Below are positions 52,263 through 60,782 of a DNA stretch of 64,000 nt, one piece after another (position 1 is the first letter of the stretch; each line of letters starts with the position of its first letter). Both the position numbers and the translations under genes were made by a program. Under the pieces are notes generated by a model. It ran no database searches and was not told the origin of the DNA. It saw only the letters and a list, made by a program, of their open reading frames with translations. The DNA comes from JAHQVK01 sp036788295 (GTDB lineage: Bacteria > Myxococcota > Kuafuiibacteriia > Kuafuiibacteriales > Kuafuiibacteriaceae). The DNA lies in the NCBI GenBank assembly GCA_036788295.1, contig DAIQNR010000013.1:1-64000 (forward strand), written 5' to 3'.

Positions 52263-53396
52263 ATGTCAATTCGCAACTTCGCCTTCCAGCGGGCCTTCTC
52301 CAAGCTGTTCGTCTACAACATCCTCTTCGAGGATTCGGAGTCGGACGAGCGATACCTCGGGATCGACGAGCGCTCCTCGGTGCTGTCCATCACCGGCGCC
52401 GGCTGCGGGGTCGCGAGCATGATGAGCCGCCGGCCCCGGCGCCTCGACGCGGTCGACATCAACCGCCACCATCTCGCGCTCGCCGGGCTCAAGGTGCTCG
52501 GCGCCCAGCGGCTCGCCGACTACGACCTGTTCTACCAGATGCTCGGCCGGGGGTCGCTGCCCGGCGCCGAAGCCACCATCGCGGACCTGTCGGCCTACAT
52601 GCCCTCGTGGATGGCCGGCTACTGGAGCAAGAACCACGACCGCTTCGCGCGGAGCAGCATCTACCTGCAGGGGCTGACCTCCCGCATGCTCGGCGGGGTC
52701 CGCCGGCTCTCTGGGATCGACGCGGCCTGGCTCCAGTCCCTGCTCGACGCCCCCGTCGAGGAGCGGGAGAAGGCGATCGAAGACGCGATCTCGCCCCTGC
52801 TCGAGATGCGGTCGGTGCGGTGGGTGATGCAATCTCCGCTCCAGCTTCTCGCGCTCGGCATCAACTTCAACCAGCGGGACAAGATCCTGGCCAGCGAGGA
52901 CGACGACAACCTGCTCGACTTCTTCGTGACCCACTTGAAGCGGCTCGCCGGGACCGACATCGCTACGAACTGGTTCATCTGGTACGCCGCAACCGGTCAC
53001 TTCAACCACGATCACCCCGAAGCGGTACCGCCGTACCTGCGGCGCGACCGCCACGAGCGGTCGTCGAAGGACAGCCCCACCACGGTCGCGTTTCACCACG
53101 GGAACATCTTCGACCGGTTGGCCGCGGCCGGCCCCAGAACTTGGTCGCACTACACGCTCTGTGACGCCCCCGACTGGATGCCGCCCGAGGTGCAAGGTCG
53201 CCTGCTGAACGAGATCCACCGGACCAGCAAGGATGGCGCGATCGTGCTCGCGCGTTCGGTGGAGAACGACTCGTTCATCGAGCGCATCGACGGCGGACGG
53301 CGGTTTCAGTTCGTGGAGGAATCGAGCCGCCTCGCCACGGAGGAGGACCGAAGCCGCCAGTACCGGCGGGTCGATTTCTTCCGGGTGGTCCATTGA
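52263..53396 (+). CDS. btaA: SAM:diacylglycerol 3-amino-3-carboxypropyltransferase
   Basis: 377 residues of the BtaA/DUF3419 family. It transfers the 3-amino-3-carboxypropyl group of S-adenosylmethionine to diacylglycerol, making DGHS. Seen in sequence: VLSITGAGCGVASMMSRRPR (SAM-binding loop), LDAVDINRHHLALAGLKVLG, and the late TLCDAPDWMPPEVQ with ARSVEN. ATG 52263 gives an N-terminus typical of the family (FQRAFSKLFVYNILFEDSE). The stop overlaps the btaB start by TTGA. It acts at the inner membrane. Confidence 0.9.
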   Translation: MSIRNFAFQRAFSKLFVYNILFEDSESDERYLGIDERSSVLSITGAGCGVASMMSRRPRRLDAVDINRHHLALAGLKVLGAQRLADYDLFYQMLGRGSLPGAEATIADLSAYMPSWMAGYWSKNHDRFARSSIYLQGLTSRMLGGVRRLSGIDAAWLQSLLDAPVEEREKAIEDAISPLLEMRSVRWVMQSPLQLLALGINFNQRDKILASEDDDNLLDFFVTHLKRLAGTDIATNWFIWYAATGHFNHDHPEAVPPYLRRDRHERSSKDSPTTVAFHHGNIFDRLAAAGPRTWSHYTLCDAPDWMPPEVQGRLLNEIHRTSKDGAIVLARSVENDSFIERIDGGRRFQFVEESSRLATEEDRSRQYRRVDFFRVVH

Positions 53397-54115
53397 GCTC
53401 GAGCGCCGATCCGAAGGACGAGGCCGGCGTGGGCAGCGCTCGGAACCCCGGGAACCCCGGGCCGGGCGGCCCCACCGCGACCGCCCCTCAGGGCGACGAT
53501 TCGTCGGCCCGCGAGGCGCACCGCGCGTTCCTCAACCAGTACTACGGTCTCTCGCGGGGCATCTACGACCTCACCCGGCGCTACTTCTTGCTCGGGCGCG
53601 AAGCGGCGCTCTCCCACCTCGGCTCGACGCCGTGGCAGCGCCTCGTCGAGGTCGGCCCCGGCACCGGTCGCAACCTCGCAAAGCTGAAGTCGATGCGCCC
53701 GGGGGCCGAGCTCGGCGGGATCGAGGCGAGCGACGCGATGCTCGACCACGCCCGCGAGAAGGTGCCCTTCGCCCGCTTGGTGCACGGGTTCGCGGAGGAC
53801 GCCGACGTGGAGGCGGTGCTCGGCGCCCGTCCCGACGTCATCCTGTTCGCGTACTGCCTGTCGATGGTCCAGGAGCCACTCAAGGCGCTCGAGCACTGCC
53901 AGCGGGCGCTCGCCCCCGGCGGCGAGGTGGTGGTGGTCGATTTCGGCGACCTGTCCGGGTGGCCCAAGCCCCTCGCCCGGGCCATGCGGCAATTCCTCGA
54001 CACCTTTCACGTTCGCGCCCTCCCTGACTCGGAGCTGAACCGACGGGCGACGTCGGTTCGCCACGGGCGAGGCCGGTACTGGTCGATGTATCGGTTCGGG
54101 CCGCTCGACTCCTGA
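53393..54115 (+). CDS. btaB: Betaine-lipid N-methyltransferase
   Basis: 240 residues, a class I SAM methyltransferase with motif LVEVGPGTGRNLAKL and the family-like N-terminal GIYDLTRRYFLLGREAAL. It should methylate DGHS three times to give DGTS, a phosphorus-free betaine lipid that can replace phosphatidylcholine-type lipids. TTG 53393 overlaps the btaA stop; GTG 53429 is an alternative start. Low-complexity residues 1-35 support the later start. Confidence 0.88.
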   Translation: MSSSADPKDEAGVGSARNPGNPGPGGPTATAPQGDDSSAREAHRAFLNQYYGLSRGIYDLTRRYFLLGREAALSHLGSTPWQRLVEVGPGTGRNLAKLKSMRPGAELGGIEASDAMLDHAREKVPFARLVHGFAEDADVEAVLGARPDVILFAYCLSMVQEPLKALEHCQRALAPGGEVVVVDFGDLSGWPKPLARAMRQFLDTFHVRALPDSELNRRATSVRHGRGRYWSMYRFGPLDS

Positions 54116-54163
54116 AGCTCAGGGCCGGCGGCGAGAAGGCGCAGATTGTCTCGTCGCAGGCCC

Positions 54164-55564
54164 TCAGCCCGGGGGGCGGCGATAGACCGGGGCCACGTCG
54201 GCCGAGCATGGGGCCGGGATTCCGTACCGGGCGAGAATTCGCTGGTCGGCGGCGTCGGCGTCGGCGGCGTCGAGCAGCAGCAGCCCGCCGTAGCTGGTCC
54301 GGATCTCCACTTGCCCGGTCGCGGCCCCGAGTCGGCGAGCGAAGTCTTCCATGTCGACCACGGGCTTGCCGTCGAGAGACTGCACCGTGGCCTCGGCGTA
54401 CGCGGAGTAGCCGACGTTCACCTCGTCGGCGAGAACTTGGGCCAGCACCACCACCCCCCGTCGCTCCGGCGTGGGCATGCCCTCCTGAAACAGGTGGAGC
54501 ATCTCCTTGGGGGCCTGGTGCCACCACTTGGCCCACGATTCGAGGAAGTCGCGGGTCAGCGGCTGGAACACGAGCCCTCCAAAGATTAGGTAGGTGGGCC
54601 GGACGTCGTAGCGGCTGCCGGGTACGAGCGCCGCCGGAGCCCGTAGAGACAGTTCGACCTCGGTCCGGACCCCTCCTCGCGCCACCGTCGCCGGCATCCG
54701 GTCTTCGAGGTGGTGGTCGCCGAGGACCACGTCGAAGGAGGTCCGGATCTTGTCCCGGTACAGCACGGTGCCGTTCTCGGCGACATCGAGCCCATCGAGC
54801 GACAGCAGCACGTCGCCCACCTCGACCACCCCGTCGGCGCTTCCGCCGTGGGCGACCCCGGTCACCAAAACCCCGCCCTCCCGCACCGAGAGCCCGAGCC
54901 GGCGGCGAAGCGCCGGGTTCTCGAGCTTCATCGTCCTCAAGCCGAGACCAGGCAACGTCACTGGCTGACCGGACTCCACCGCGCTCAGGAAGTGGCGGAT
55001 GAGCGGGACGGGGACGATCTCGCCGATCGCCTCCGCGCCCTCCCTGGTCTGAAACGCGATGCCGATGACCCGCTCCCCGTCCACGACCGGTCCGCCGCTG
55101 TTGCCCTCGTTGATGGCCGCATCGACGGTGACCGCGAGCGCGCAGCGCTGGGAGTGGGCGAACTCCTGCACCTCGATGCGGGAGACTACGCCCTCGGTGA
55201 TCGACACCTCTTCGCCCCCGACCGGGTAGCCCACCACCGAGACCCGATCCTGGATGCGGGGGAGGTCGCCGAGCTCGGCCGCCGGGACGTCCTTCAGGTA
55301 GTCCGGGTCCGACATCTCGAGAAGGGCGAGGTCGAGGTCGTGGGACACCGCCACCACCCGGGCCGCCGTCTTCGTCGGCTCATCCACCTTCTGGATCTGC
55401 ACGAAGGTGGAGTTGGCGACGACGTGCGCGCCGGTCAGGACCCGCTCGCCGTCGATGACCACTCCGGAGCCGGTGGACCGAGTGGGGGCGGTCCCCATCC
55501 ACGGCGTGTCGTAGTCCGGGGCTTGCGTGGTCGCGTAGACCTTCACCACCGAGCGGTAGACCAT
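54164..55564 (-). CDS. Deg/HtrA-like serine protease without signal peptide
   Basis: 466 residues. A trypsin-like domain has His47 (VLTGAHVVAN), Asp78 (HDLDLALLE) and Ser156 (INEGNSGGPVV). At least one PDZ domain follows (VREGGVLVTGVAHGGSADGV, GDVLLSLDGLDVAENGT) and a further C-terminal module, a layout closest to plant-type Deg9/Deg10 proteases. The N-terminus (MVYRSVVKVYATTQAPDYDT) has no export signal, so it is probably cytoplasmic unless the start lies upstream. Its end is convergent with btaB. Confidence 0.88.
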   Translation of the reverse strand: MVYRSVVKVYATTQAPDYDTPWMGTAPTRSTGSGVVIDGERVLTGAHVVANSTFVQIQKVDEPTKTAARVVAVSHDLDLALLEMSDPDYLKDVPAAELGDLPRIQDRVSVVGYPVGGEEVSITEGVVSRIEVQEFAHSQRCALAVTVDAAINEGNSGGPVVDGERVIGIAFQTREGAEAIGEIVPVPLIRHFLSAVESGQPVTLPGLGLRTMKLENPALRRRLGLSVREGGVLVTGVAHGGSADGVVEVGDVLLSLDGLDVAENGTVLYRDKIRTSFDVVLGDHHLEDRMPATVARGGVRTEVELSLRAPAALVPGSRYDVRPTYLIFGGLVFQPLTRDFLESWAKWWHQAPKEMLHLFQEGMPTPERRGVVVLAQVLADEVNVGYSAYAEATVQSLDGKPVVDMEDFARRLGAATGQVEIRTSYGGLLLLDAADADAADQRILARYGIPAPCSADVAPVYRRPPG

Positions 55565-55672
55565 GGGCGCCCGTTCATCGGGGCGGCCCCGGCCGGGGTC
55601 AAGCGCTTCATCGGCGCGACCCTGATGTCGTTTTTTTGCGCACCTCGAAGAAGCCCTCGCCGACAATCGGGC

Positions 55673-55939
55673 ATGACCATTCGGTTCAACGCGGTTCGGG
55701 ACACGGTGAGCGCCGTCATCGGCGTCGCTGGTGGCGGGATTGGCCTGGTGGGCACCGCCGCGAAGAAGCTGTTCATCGCCGACGACAGCTCGCTCGGCAA
55801 AAAGATCGGGGTGGGTGCACTGGCCACCCTGCTCACGGGGGGACTCGGGTTTCTCCCCTACCTCATCGCCGCGCCAGGGGCGCAGCGCGAGCTGCAGGAC
55901 ACGAAGTCCATCATCGTGAGCCACCGCTACGACAAGTGA
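55673..55939 (+). CDS. Small membrane protein, unknown function
   Basis: 88 residues. Two hydrophobic, Gly-rich stretches (VSAVIGVAGGGIGLVGTAA and IGVGALATLLTGGLGFLPYL) flank a basic patch (KKLFIADDSSLGKK). No family recognised. ATG 55673 is used. The stop overlaps the next gene by GTGA. It diverges from the Deg-like protease gene; a T7 run at 55630-55636 lies in the spacer. Confidence 0.6.
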   Translation: MTIRFNAVRDTVSAVIGVAGGGIGLVGTAAKKLFIADDSSLGKKIGVGALATLLTGGLGFLPYLIAAPGAQRELQDTKSIIVSHRYDK

Positions 55940-56550
55940 GCCACCCCGTGCACGAGGCGGTGAAGGCGGCGGTGCGGGCTTGGGCGTCCGCCGGGTCCTC
56001 ATCGGCGGGAGCCGCGGCGCTGTCGTCGGCCCGGCGGCGCCTCGACCGGGCGCTCATCCCCACCCTGGTGGCAGAGCTGGCCGAGATCTCGGCCGAGCTC
56101 ATGGTGGAGATGCTCGCGAAACCGGAGGGCGTAGGCGCCGGCGCTGCGCCGGTCGAGGTCGAAGGGGTAGCGCTTCATCCGAAGCAGGCCGAGCGCCTCG
56201 GCGCTTGGCTCGAGGACCAGAGAGCGACCGCGGGGGCGCTGGGGCTCCCCCCGAAAGCGTGGTTGGCCGCGCTCGAACGAGGCTTCTCCGCGTATGGAGC
56301 GCGCGAGGGGGGATCGAAGGCCGGGCCCGCAGATTCGAGCGGTCCCCGGTCGGACTTGCGTCCCTGCGCGGCGCCCGAAGCGACGGCGCTGCTCGGCGCG
56401 GCGCGCCGGCAGTTCGAGAACCCCCCGGCGCCGGGAGCGGGGCTGCACGGGCTCATCGCCGCCCGGCACTTCGCGAGCGAAGCGCGCAAGGAGGCAAAGC
56501 CGACCGCTCCGCCGGCGCGGGCACCGAAAGACAAGAAACCCCGAGGATGA
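55936..56550 (+). CDS. Hypothetical Ala-rich protein
   Basis: 204 residues. The protein is Ala-rich and helical (LIPTLVAELAEISAELMVEM), with a central conserved-looking segment (LHPKQAERLGAWLEDQRATA) and a Pro/Lys-rich C-terminus. I do not recognise it. GTG 55936 overlaps the upstream small membrane protein stop, so the two are probably co-translated. It converges on the cyclase-like gene. Confidence 0.55.
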   Translation: MSHPVHEAVKAAVRAWASAGSSSAGAAALSSARRRLDRALIPTLVAELAEISAELMVEMLAKPEGVGAGAAPVEVEGVALHPKQAERLGAWLEDQRATAGALGLPPKAWLAALERGFSAYGAREGGSKAGPADSSGPRSDLRPCAAPEATALLGAARRQFENPPAPGAGLHGLIAARHFASEARKEAKPTAPPARAPKDKKPRG

Positions 56551-56577
56551 GCGAAGAGGCGCCGCGACGACGGCGCC

Positions 56578-58173
56578 TCAGGGGCCGAGCAGGGCCCGAA
56601 AGCGGATCGGATCGGCCACGTTCTTCACGCGCGCCTCGCGGACCGGGCCGAACCGGTCCCGGGCGGGCAGCGCAGCCACGAAAGCGTCCATGGCGAGGAT
56701 CTCGTCCTTGGCGGCGAGCGCCTGGAGGCGAGCGGCGTTGTTCATGCCAGCCGAAAAGCCGGTGTAGTTCGCATTGGGGCCAAAAAGACCCACACATAGA
56801 GGGGCGAGGTGAAGCCCAGTCGCCACCCCCAAGACCCCATCGAGCCCAGCGAGCTCGGCATGGCGCGGGTCTCGAGGCAGGGCGCGGGTTCGAGCCCGGA
56901 TCGACTCCGCCGTCGCGAGCGCCCGCTCGGCCGCCTCTGAACCGGACCATTCGCAAAACGGGGGCCCGAACAGGGCGATGATGCAGTCGCCCACCATCTT
57001 GTCGAACACCCCGCCTGCCTCCCAAATCGCGTCCACCGCGGCCGCCGCCCACGCGTCCACGAGCGCCCCCACCGCCGCCGGCGACGGCAAGAGGACCTCG
57101 CTGATGCGGGTGAAACCGGAGAGGTCGGCGAACAGGATCGCAGCCTGGACCTCGCGGGGAGTCAGGTAGCGATCCCGGTAGCCGCGCTCGGCGAGCAGCC
57201 GGGCCACCACCCCGGGAGGAAAGCAGGTGGACAGCTGCGCGTGCTCCCGAGAGAAATCGACCAAGCGCTGCCGGAGGTGGTCGGCGAGCACCTGGACCAG
57301 GTCGCGCTCGGCGGCGTCGAAGTCCCGAGAGCCTTCGCCGCCTCCGCCGCTCCTCCGGCTCACCACGAGGCGGCCGACCGGCGCTTGGTCTCTGGCCCCG
57401 ATGAGCAGCGCCTCCTGCCTGCTGCAGCCGGCGTCCACCTGCTCGAGCCACCGAGCGAGCCCACCGCTGAGGACCTCGGGCGCCAAGGCAGCGAGCGCCG
57501 GGTCGTCGCGCCGGTCGATGATCGAACGATCCGGTGCCCGGCACAGCCAGCGCCGCTCGAGCGGGCCTTCCCCGTCCCCCGGCCGAAACACCACCACGAG
57601 GTCGTCGAAGCGGACGAAGCGGGCGAGCGCGCCCAGCGCGGCGTCGAGCCCGTCACCGAGCACCGGATCGGCGAGCGCGCGGGACACCGCCCGGCTGACC
57701 TCGTGCTTCTCTTGGGCGAGGGCCACCATCGCGAGGTGGTCATCGAGCACCTCGCACCACACCTCGAGCAGCGCCTCGACCGGCTCCCGGTCGCCCCCGA
57801 CGGGGAGCCAAACCCCCGCCCGGCCGAGCGCGCGACCCCCGACCTCCAGCGTCCGAATCACCGGCGCGGACTCCGGGTCGGTCCGCTCCGGCCGAGGCCA
57901 GTGCACGCCCGGCTCGCCGAGCACCTCCGCAAACCCCCGAACGGCGCCGGTGGCCTCGACGAGCAGGGGCAGCAAAGAGCCGAGCAAGGACGCCACCGGC
58001 CGGCGCTCGGTCATCGCCCGCTCCACCGCTTCGTCGGCCTCACGCCCCAGCTCCAGCCGGCGTTCGAGCGCCGCGACCCGAGCCGCGAGGCGGGTCAGCT
58101 CCCCGTCCACCGCCTCCGTTTGCCACGTCCCCGGCGATGGGTCACCTCGGCCTTTTGCGAGGGTGGACCGCAT
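56578..58173 (-). CDS. Class III nucleotide cyclase-like protein with GAF-like sensor
   Basis: 531 residues. A helical start is followed by a GAF-like sensory region (about 150-310) and a C-terminal class III cyclase domain. The metal-binding Asp of AAILFADLSGFTRISE, the FDKMVGDCIIALFG segment with Lys and second Asp, and the transition-state Asn and Arg of GMNNAARLQ are present. The adenine-selecting Asp, normally in a GDxVN context, is replaced (FSAGMN), so cAMP production is not assured. GTG 58110 is an alternative start. Diverges from a small FHA gene. Confidence 0.83.
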   Translation of the reverse strand: MRSTLAKGRGDPSPGTWQTEAVDGELTRLAARVAALERRLELGREADEAVERAMTERRPVASLLGSLLPLLVEATGAVRGFAEVLGEPGVHWPRPERTDPESAPVIRTLEVGGRALGRAGVWLPVGGDREPVEALLEVWCEVLDDHLAMVALAQEKHEVSRAVSRALADPVLGDGLDAALGALARFVRFDDLVVVFRPGDGEGPLERRWLCRAPDRSIIDRRDDPALAALAPEVLSGGLARWLEQVDAGCSRQEALLIGARDQAPVGRLVVSRRSGGGGEGSRDFDAAERDLVQVLADHLRQRLVDFSREHAQLSTCFPPGVVARLLAERGYRDRYLTPREVQAAILFADLSGFTRISEVLLPSPAAVGALVDAWAAAAVDAIWEAGGVFDKMVGDCIIALFGPPFCEWSGSEAAERALATAESIRARTRALPRDPRHAELAGLDGVLGVATGLHLAPLCVGLFGPNANYTGFSAGMNNAARLQALAAKDEILAMDAFVAALPARDRFGPVREARVKNVADPIRFRALLGP

Positions 58174-58214
58174 CCCCCTCGTCCGTGGGCCTTCATCCGG
58201 GCCTCGGTCGGCCG

Positions 58215-58715
58215 ATGGCTCCCAGTGTGGACCGCCCCCTCTTTTCCCCGGCCACGTCCGCTCCTCTCCTCGTCTGCGTTCGTCGAGGGAGCGTGCCCGA
58301 CCGGATGCTCTCGCTCGAGCCGGGACGACGCTACGCCGTGGGCCGAGGGGCCGCGGCCGACATCCCGTTTTCCGACCCCAGGGTGTCGCGCCTTCACGGC
58401 GAGCTCGAGCGGCGAGGCGAGGACTGGGTCTTCACCGACCTCGGCTCCTCGAACGGAAGCTACCTGTTTCGCAGCGAGGACTGGATCGACAGCGAGGCCT
58501 CCGGCTCGGACCTCGTCTGCGTCCGCCTCGGACCGGGCCGCCCGGCGCGCCTCCGCCCCAGCGAGGGGGTGCTGCTCGGCTGCCGCGCCGCCTCCTTCGA
58601 GCTCATCAACCCGCCGCGAAGCGGCCCGCTCGCGAACCCGAGGGAACGCGCCGAGGAGAGAGCCGCCCTCCCCGAACGAGGCTGGGCCGTGGACAAGACC
58701 CGATCGGCGCCCTGA
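58215..58715 (+). CDS. Small FHA-domain protein
   Basis: 166 residues from ATG 58215. The chain is one FHA domain (about 25-120: YAVGRGAAADIPFSDPRVSR with Ser-Arg-Leu-His, TDLGSSNGSYLF) plus a Pro/Arg-rich tail. It should bind phospho-Thr peptides made by Ser/Thr kinases. It diverges from the cyclase-like gene (41-nt spacer), and the pair may share control. Confidence 0.82.
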   Translation: MAPSVDRPLFSPATSAPLLVCVRRGSVPDRMLSLEPGRRYAVGRGAAADIPFSDPRVSRLHGELERRGEDWVFTDLGSSNGSYLFRSEDWIDSEASGSDLVCVRLGPGRPARLRPSEGVLLGCRAASFELINPPRSGPLANPRERAEERAALPERGWAVDKTRSAP

Positions 58716-58774
58716 GCAGAAAGCTCGAGCCCAAGGGGCTTCTCGCGAGGCTGGGCCGGTGCTGAACTCTCGCC

Positions 58775-59434
58775 ATGGTCCAGATCACGCTGAGCGCCCC
58801 CGACGGCCACACCCTCTCCGCCGAGCGCATCCTCCCCGAAGGCCCGGCCCTCGGCGGCCTGGTCGTCGTGCAGGAGATCTTTGGGGTGAACGCCCACATC
58901 CGATCCGTCGCCGCCCGCTTTGCTGCCGCCGGCTACGCCGTGGTCGCGCCCGCTTTGTTCGACCGGGTCGAGCGCGGGGTCGTCCTCGGCTACGACGAGG
59001 AAGGGTTCACCCGAGGCCGGGCCCTCGTAGACGGGCTCGATGACGCCGGCGTGCTCGCCGACCTCGAAGCGGCGCGGCTGTCGGTGGCCGAGTTCGGCTC
59101 GGTGGCCGCCGTCGGCTACTGCTTTGGTGGCTCGGTGGTGTGGACCGCCGCGGCGGAGCTCGCCGGGCTCGCTGGCGTGGTCAGCTACTATGGCAGCCGG
59201 ATCGCCCGGGCCGAGCAGCTCCGGCCGAAGGTCCCGGTGCTCATGCATGTCGGCGCCGAAGACGCGAGCTTTCCCATCGAGGTCGTGGAGCGGGTGGTGA
59301 AGTACCCGGGCGTCGTCGCTCACATCTATCCTGCCGGCCACGGCTTCAACTGCGACCACCGCGCCGACTTTCACCCCGACTCGGCCGCGCTCGCGCTCGA
59401 GCGCACGTTCCGCTTCCTCGATCAGATCGCATGA
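58775..59434 (+). CDS. Dienelactone hydrolase family protein
   Basis: 219 residues, an alpha/beta hydrolase with the DLH triad: nucleophile Cys116 in VGYCFGGS, Asp163 in GAEDASFP and His189 in PAGHGFN, and the conserved Glu of VVVQEIFGVN. The family hydrolyses dienelactones or other esters; here no aromatic-degradation genes are near, so the substrate is open. It converges on glgC. Confidence 0.92.
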   Translation: MVQITLSAPDGHTLSAERILPEGPALGGLVVVQEIFGVNAHIRSVAARFAAAGYAVVAPALFDRVERGVVLGYDEEGFTRGRALVDGLDDAGVLADLEAARLSVAEFGSVAAVGYCFGGSVVWTAAAELAGLAGVVSYYGSRIARAEQLRPKVPVLMHVGAEDASFPIEVVERVVKYPGVVAHIYPAGHGFNCDHRADFHPDSAALALERTFRFLDQIA

Positions 59435-59443
59435 GCCTCGAGC

Positions 59444-60709
59444 TCAGATCGTGGTCCCGTTCGGGATGACCCCGTTCTTGGCCACCACCAACACCCCATC
59501 GCGAACCATCACGTCTCCCTGGGTGAAGCCATCCTGTTTGCCGGCCGGCGAGAGCCTCACGCCATCCCCGATTCGGACGTTGGCATCGAGAATGGTGCCT
59601 TCGATCTCGCAGTTTCGCCCCACACCCATCGGAGGCAGCCCCCGGACCTCGGCCGCGACCCGCTCCTCCTCGCTCTCGAGCCGCTCCGCCCCCATCATGA
59701 TGGTGTTCCGCATGCGGGTGCCTTCCCGAACGTGGGCCCGAACCCCAATTACGCACCGCTCCAGACGGGCCGCCCCGAGAATGCTCCCGCCGGCGACGAT
59801 GCACCGGTGCAGCTCGCAGCCGTTGACCTTCGCCGCGGGCAGAAACCGGGTCCGGGTGTAGATCGGGTTGTCCGGGTCGTAGAAGTTGAACGGGGGGACG
59901 TCGTCGGTGAGGCGGAGGTTCGCCTCGAAGAACGCCCCCACCGTCCCGATGTCTTCCCAGTATCCCTCGAAGATGTGGGCGTACAGCCCGCGGCCGAGCA
60001 GACCGGGGATGACCTCCTTGCCAAAATCGGTGGAATCGCCCCGAAGCGCCTCGCGGAGGACCCGGCCGGAGAAGACGTAGATCCCCATCGAGACGAGCAC
60101 CTGGTCTCGGCTCCCGGTTTCGGTGAGACCCTCGGGGAGGATCAGCTCGTCCACGACCGCCTCGTCGGTGGGCTTCTCCACGAAGGCCTCGATGCGGCGG
60201 TCGGGCAGCACCTTCATGAGCCCGAACGCGTGGGCGAGGCCGCGATGGGTCGGGGTCGCGGCGACGGTGACGTCCGCCCCGGAGGACCGGTGCGCGTCCA
60301 CGATCGTCCGGTAGTCCATCTGGTAGAGCTGATCCCCGGACAGGATGAGGACCAGGTCGTCGTCGGCCGGATCGATGTGGACGAGATTCTGGCGGACCGC
60401 GTCGGCGGTGCCTTGGTACCAGCTCTCCCCCTGCTCGGTCTGCTCGGCGGCGAGGATCTCGACGAAACCACCCCCGTAGACGTCGAAACGGTAGGACTCT
60501 CGGATGTGCCGATGCAGCGACGCGGTGTTGAACTGGGTGAGGATGTAGATTTGGTTGTACCCCGAGTTGAGGCAGTTGCTGATGGGGATGTCCACCAGCC
60601 GGTACATCGCCGCGAGCGGCACCGCTGGCTTGCATCGAAAACGGGTCAGCGGATACAGCCGCTGGCCCCGGCCCCCGCCCATGATCACGGTCCTGACTTT
60701 TTGGGTCAT
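59444..60709 (-). CDS. glgC: Glucose-1-phosphate adenylyltransferase
   Basis: 421 residues. The nucleotidyltransferase N-terminus has MGGGRGQRLYPLTRFRCKPA and IPISNCLNSG; the C-terminus is a left-handed beta helix (EGTILDANVRIGDGVRLSPA). It makes ADP-glucose for glycogen. ATG 60709 has an excellent Shine-Dalgarno (AAGGAGG, 7 nt upstream). It follows the DUF444 gene by 73 nt on the same strand. Confidence 0.95.
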   Translation of the reverse strand: MTQKVRTVIMGGGRGQRLYPLTRFRCKPAVPLAAMYRLVDIPISNCLNSGYNQIYILTQFNTASLHRHIRESYRFDVYGGGFVEILAAEQTEQGESWYQGTADAVRQNLVHIDPADDDLVLILSGDQLYQMDYRTIVDAHRSSGADVTVAATPTHRGLAHAFGLMKVLPDRRIEAFVEKPTDEAVVDELILPEGLTETGSRDQVLVSMGIYVFSGRVLREALRGDSTDFGKEVIPGLLGRGLYAHIFEGYWEDIGTVGAFFEANLRLTDDVPPFNFYDPDNPIYTRTRFLPAAKVNGCELHRCIVAGGSILGAARLERCVIGVRAHVREGTRMRNTIMMGAERLESEEERVAAEVRGLPPMGVGRNCEIEGTILDANVRIGDGVRLSPAGKQDGFTQGDVMVRDGVLVVAKNGVIPNGTTI

Positions 60710-60782
60710 TCGCCCCTCCTTGCCCGTAGGTTCGACAGGGCGCGCCGGTTGGCAAGGGCTGCGGACCTCTGAAGCGGCACCG

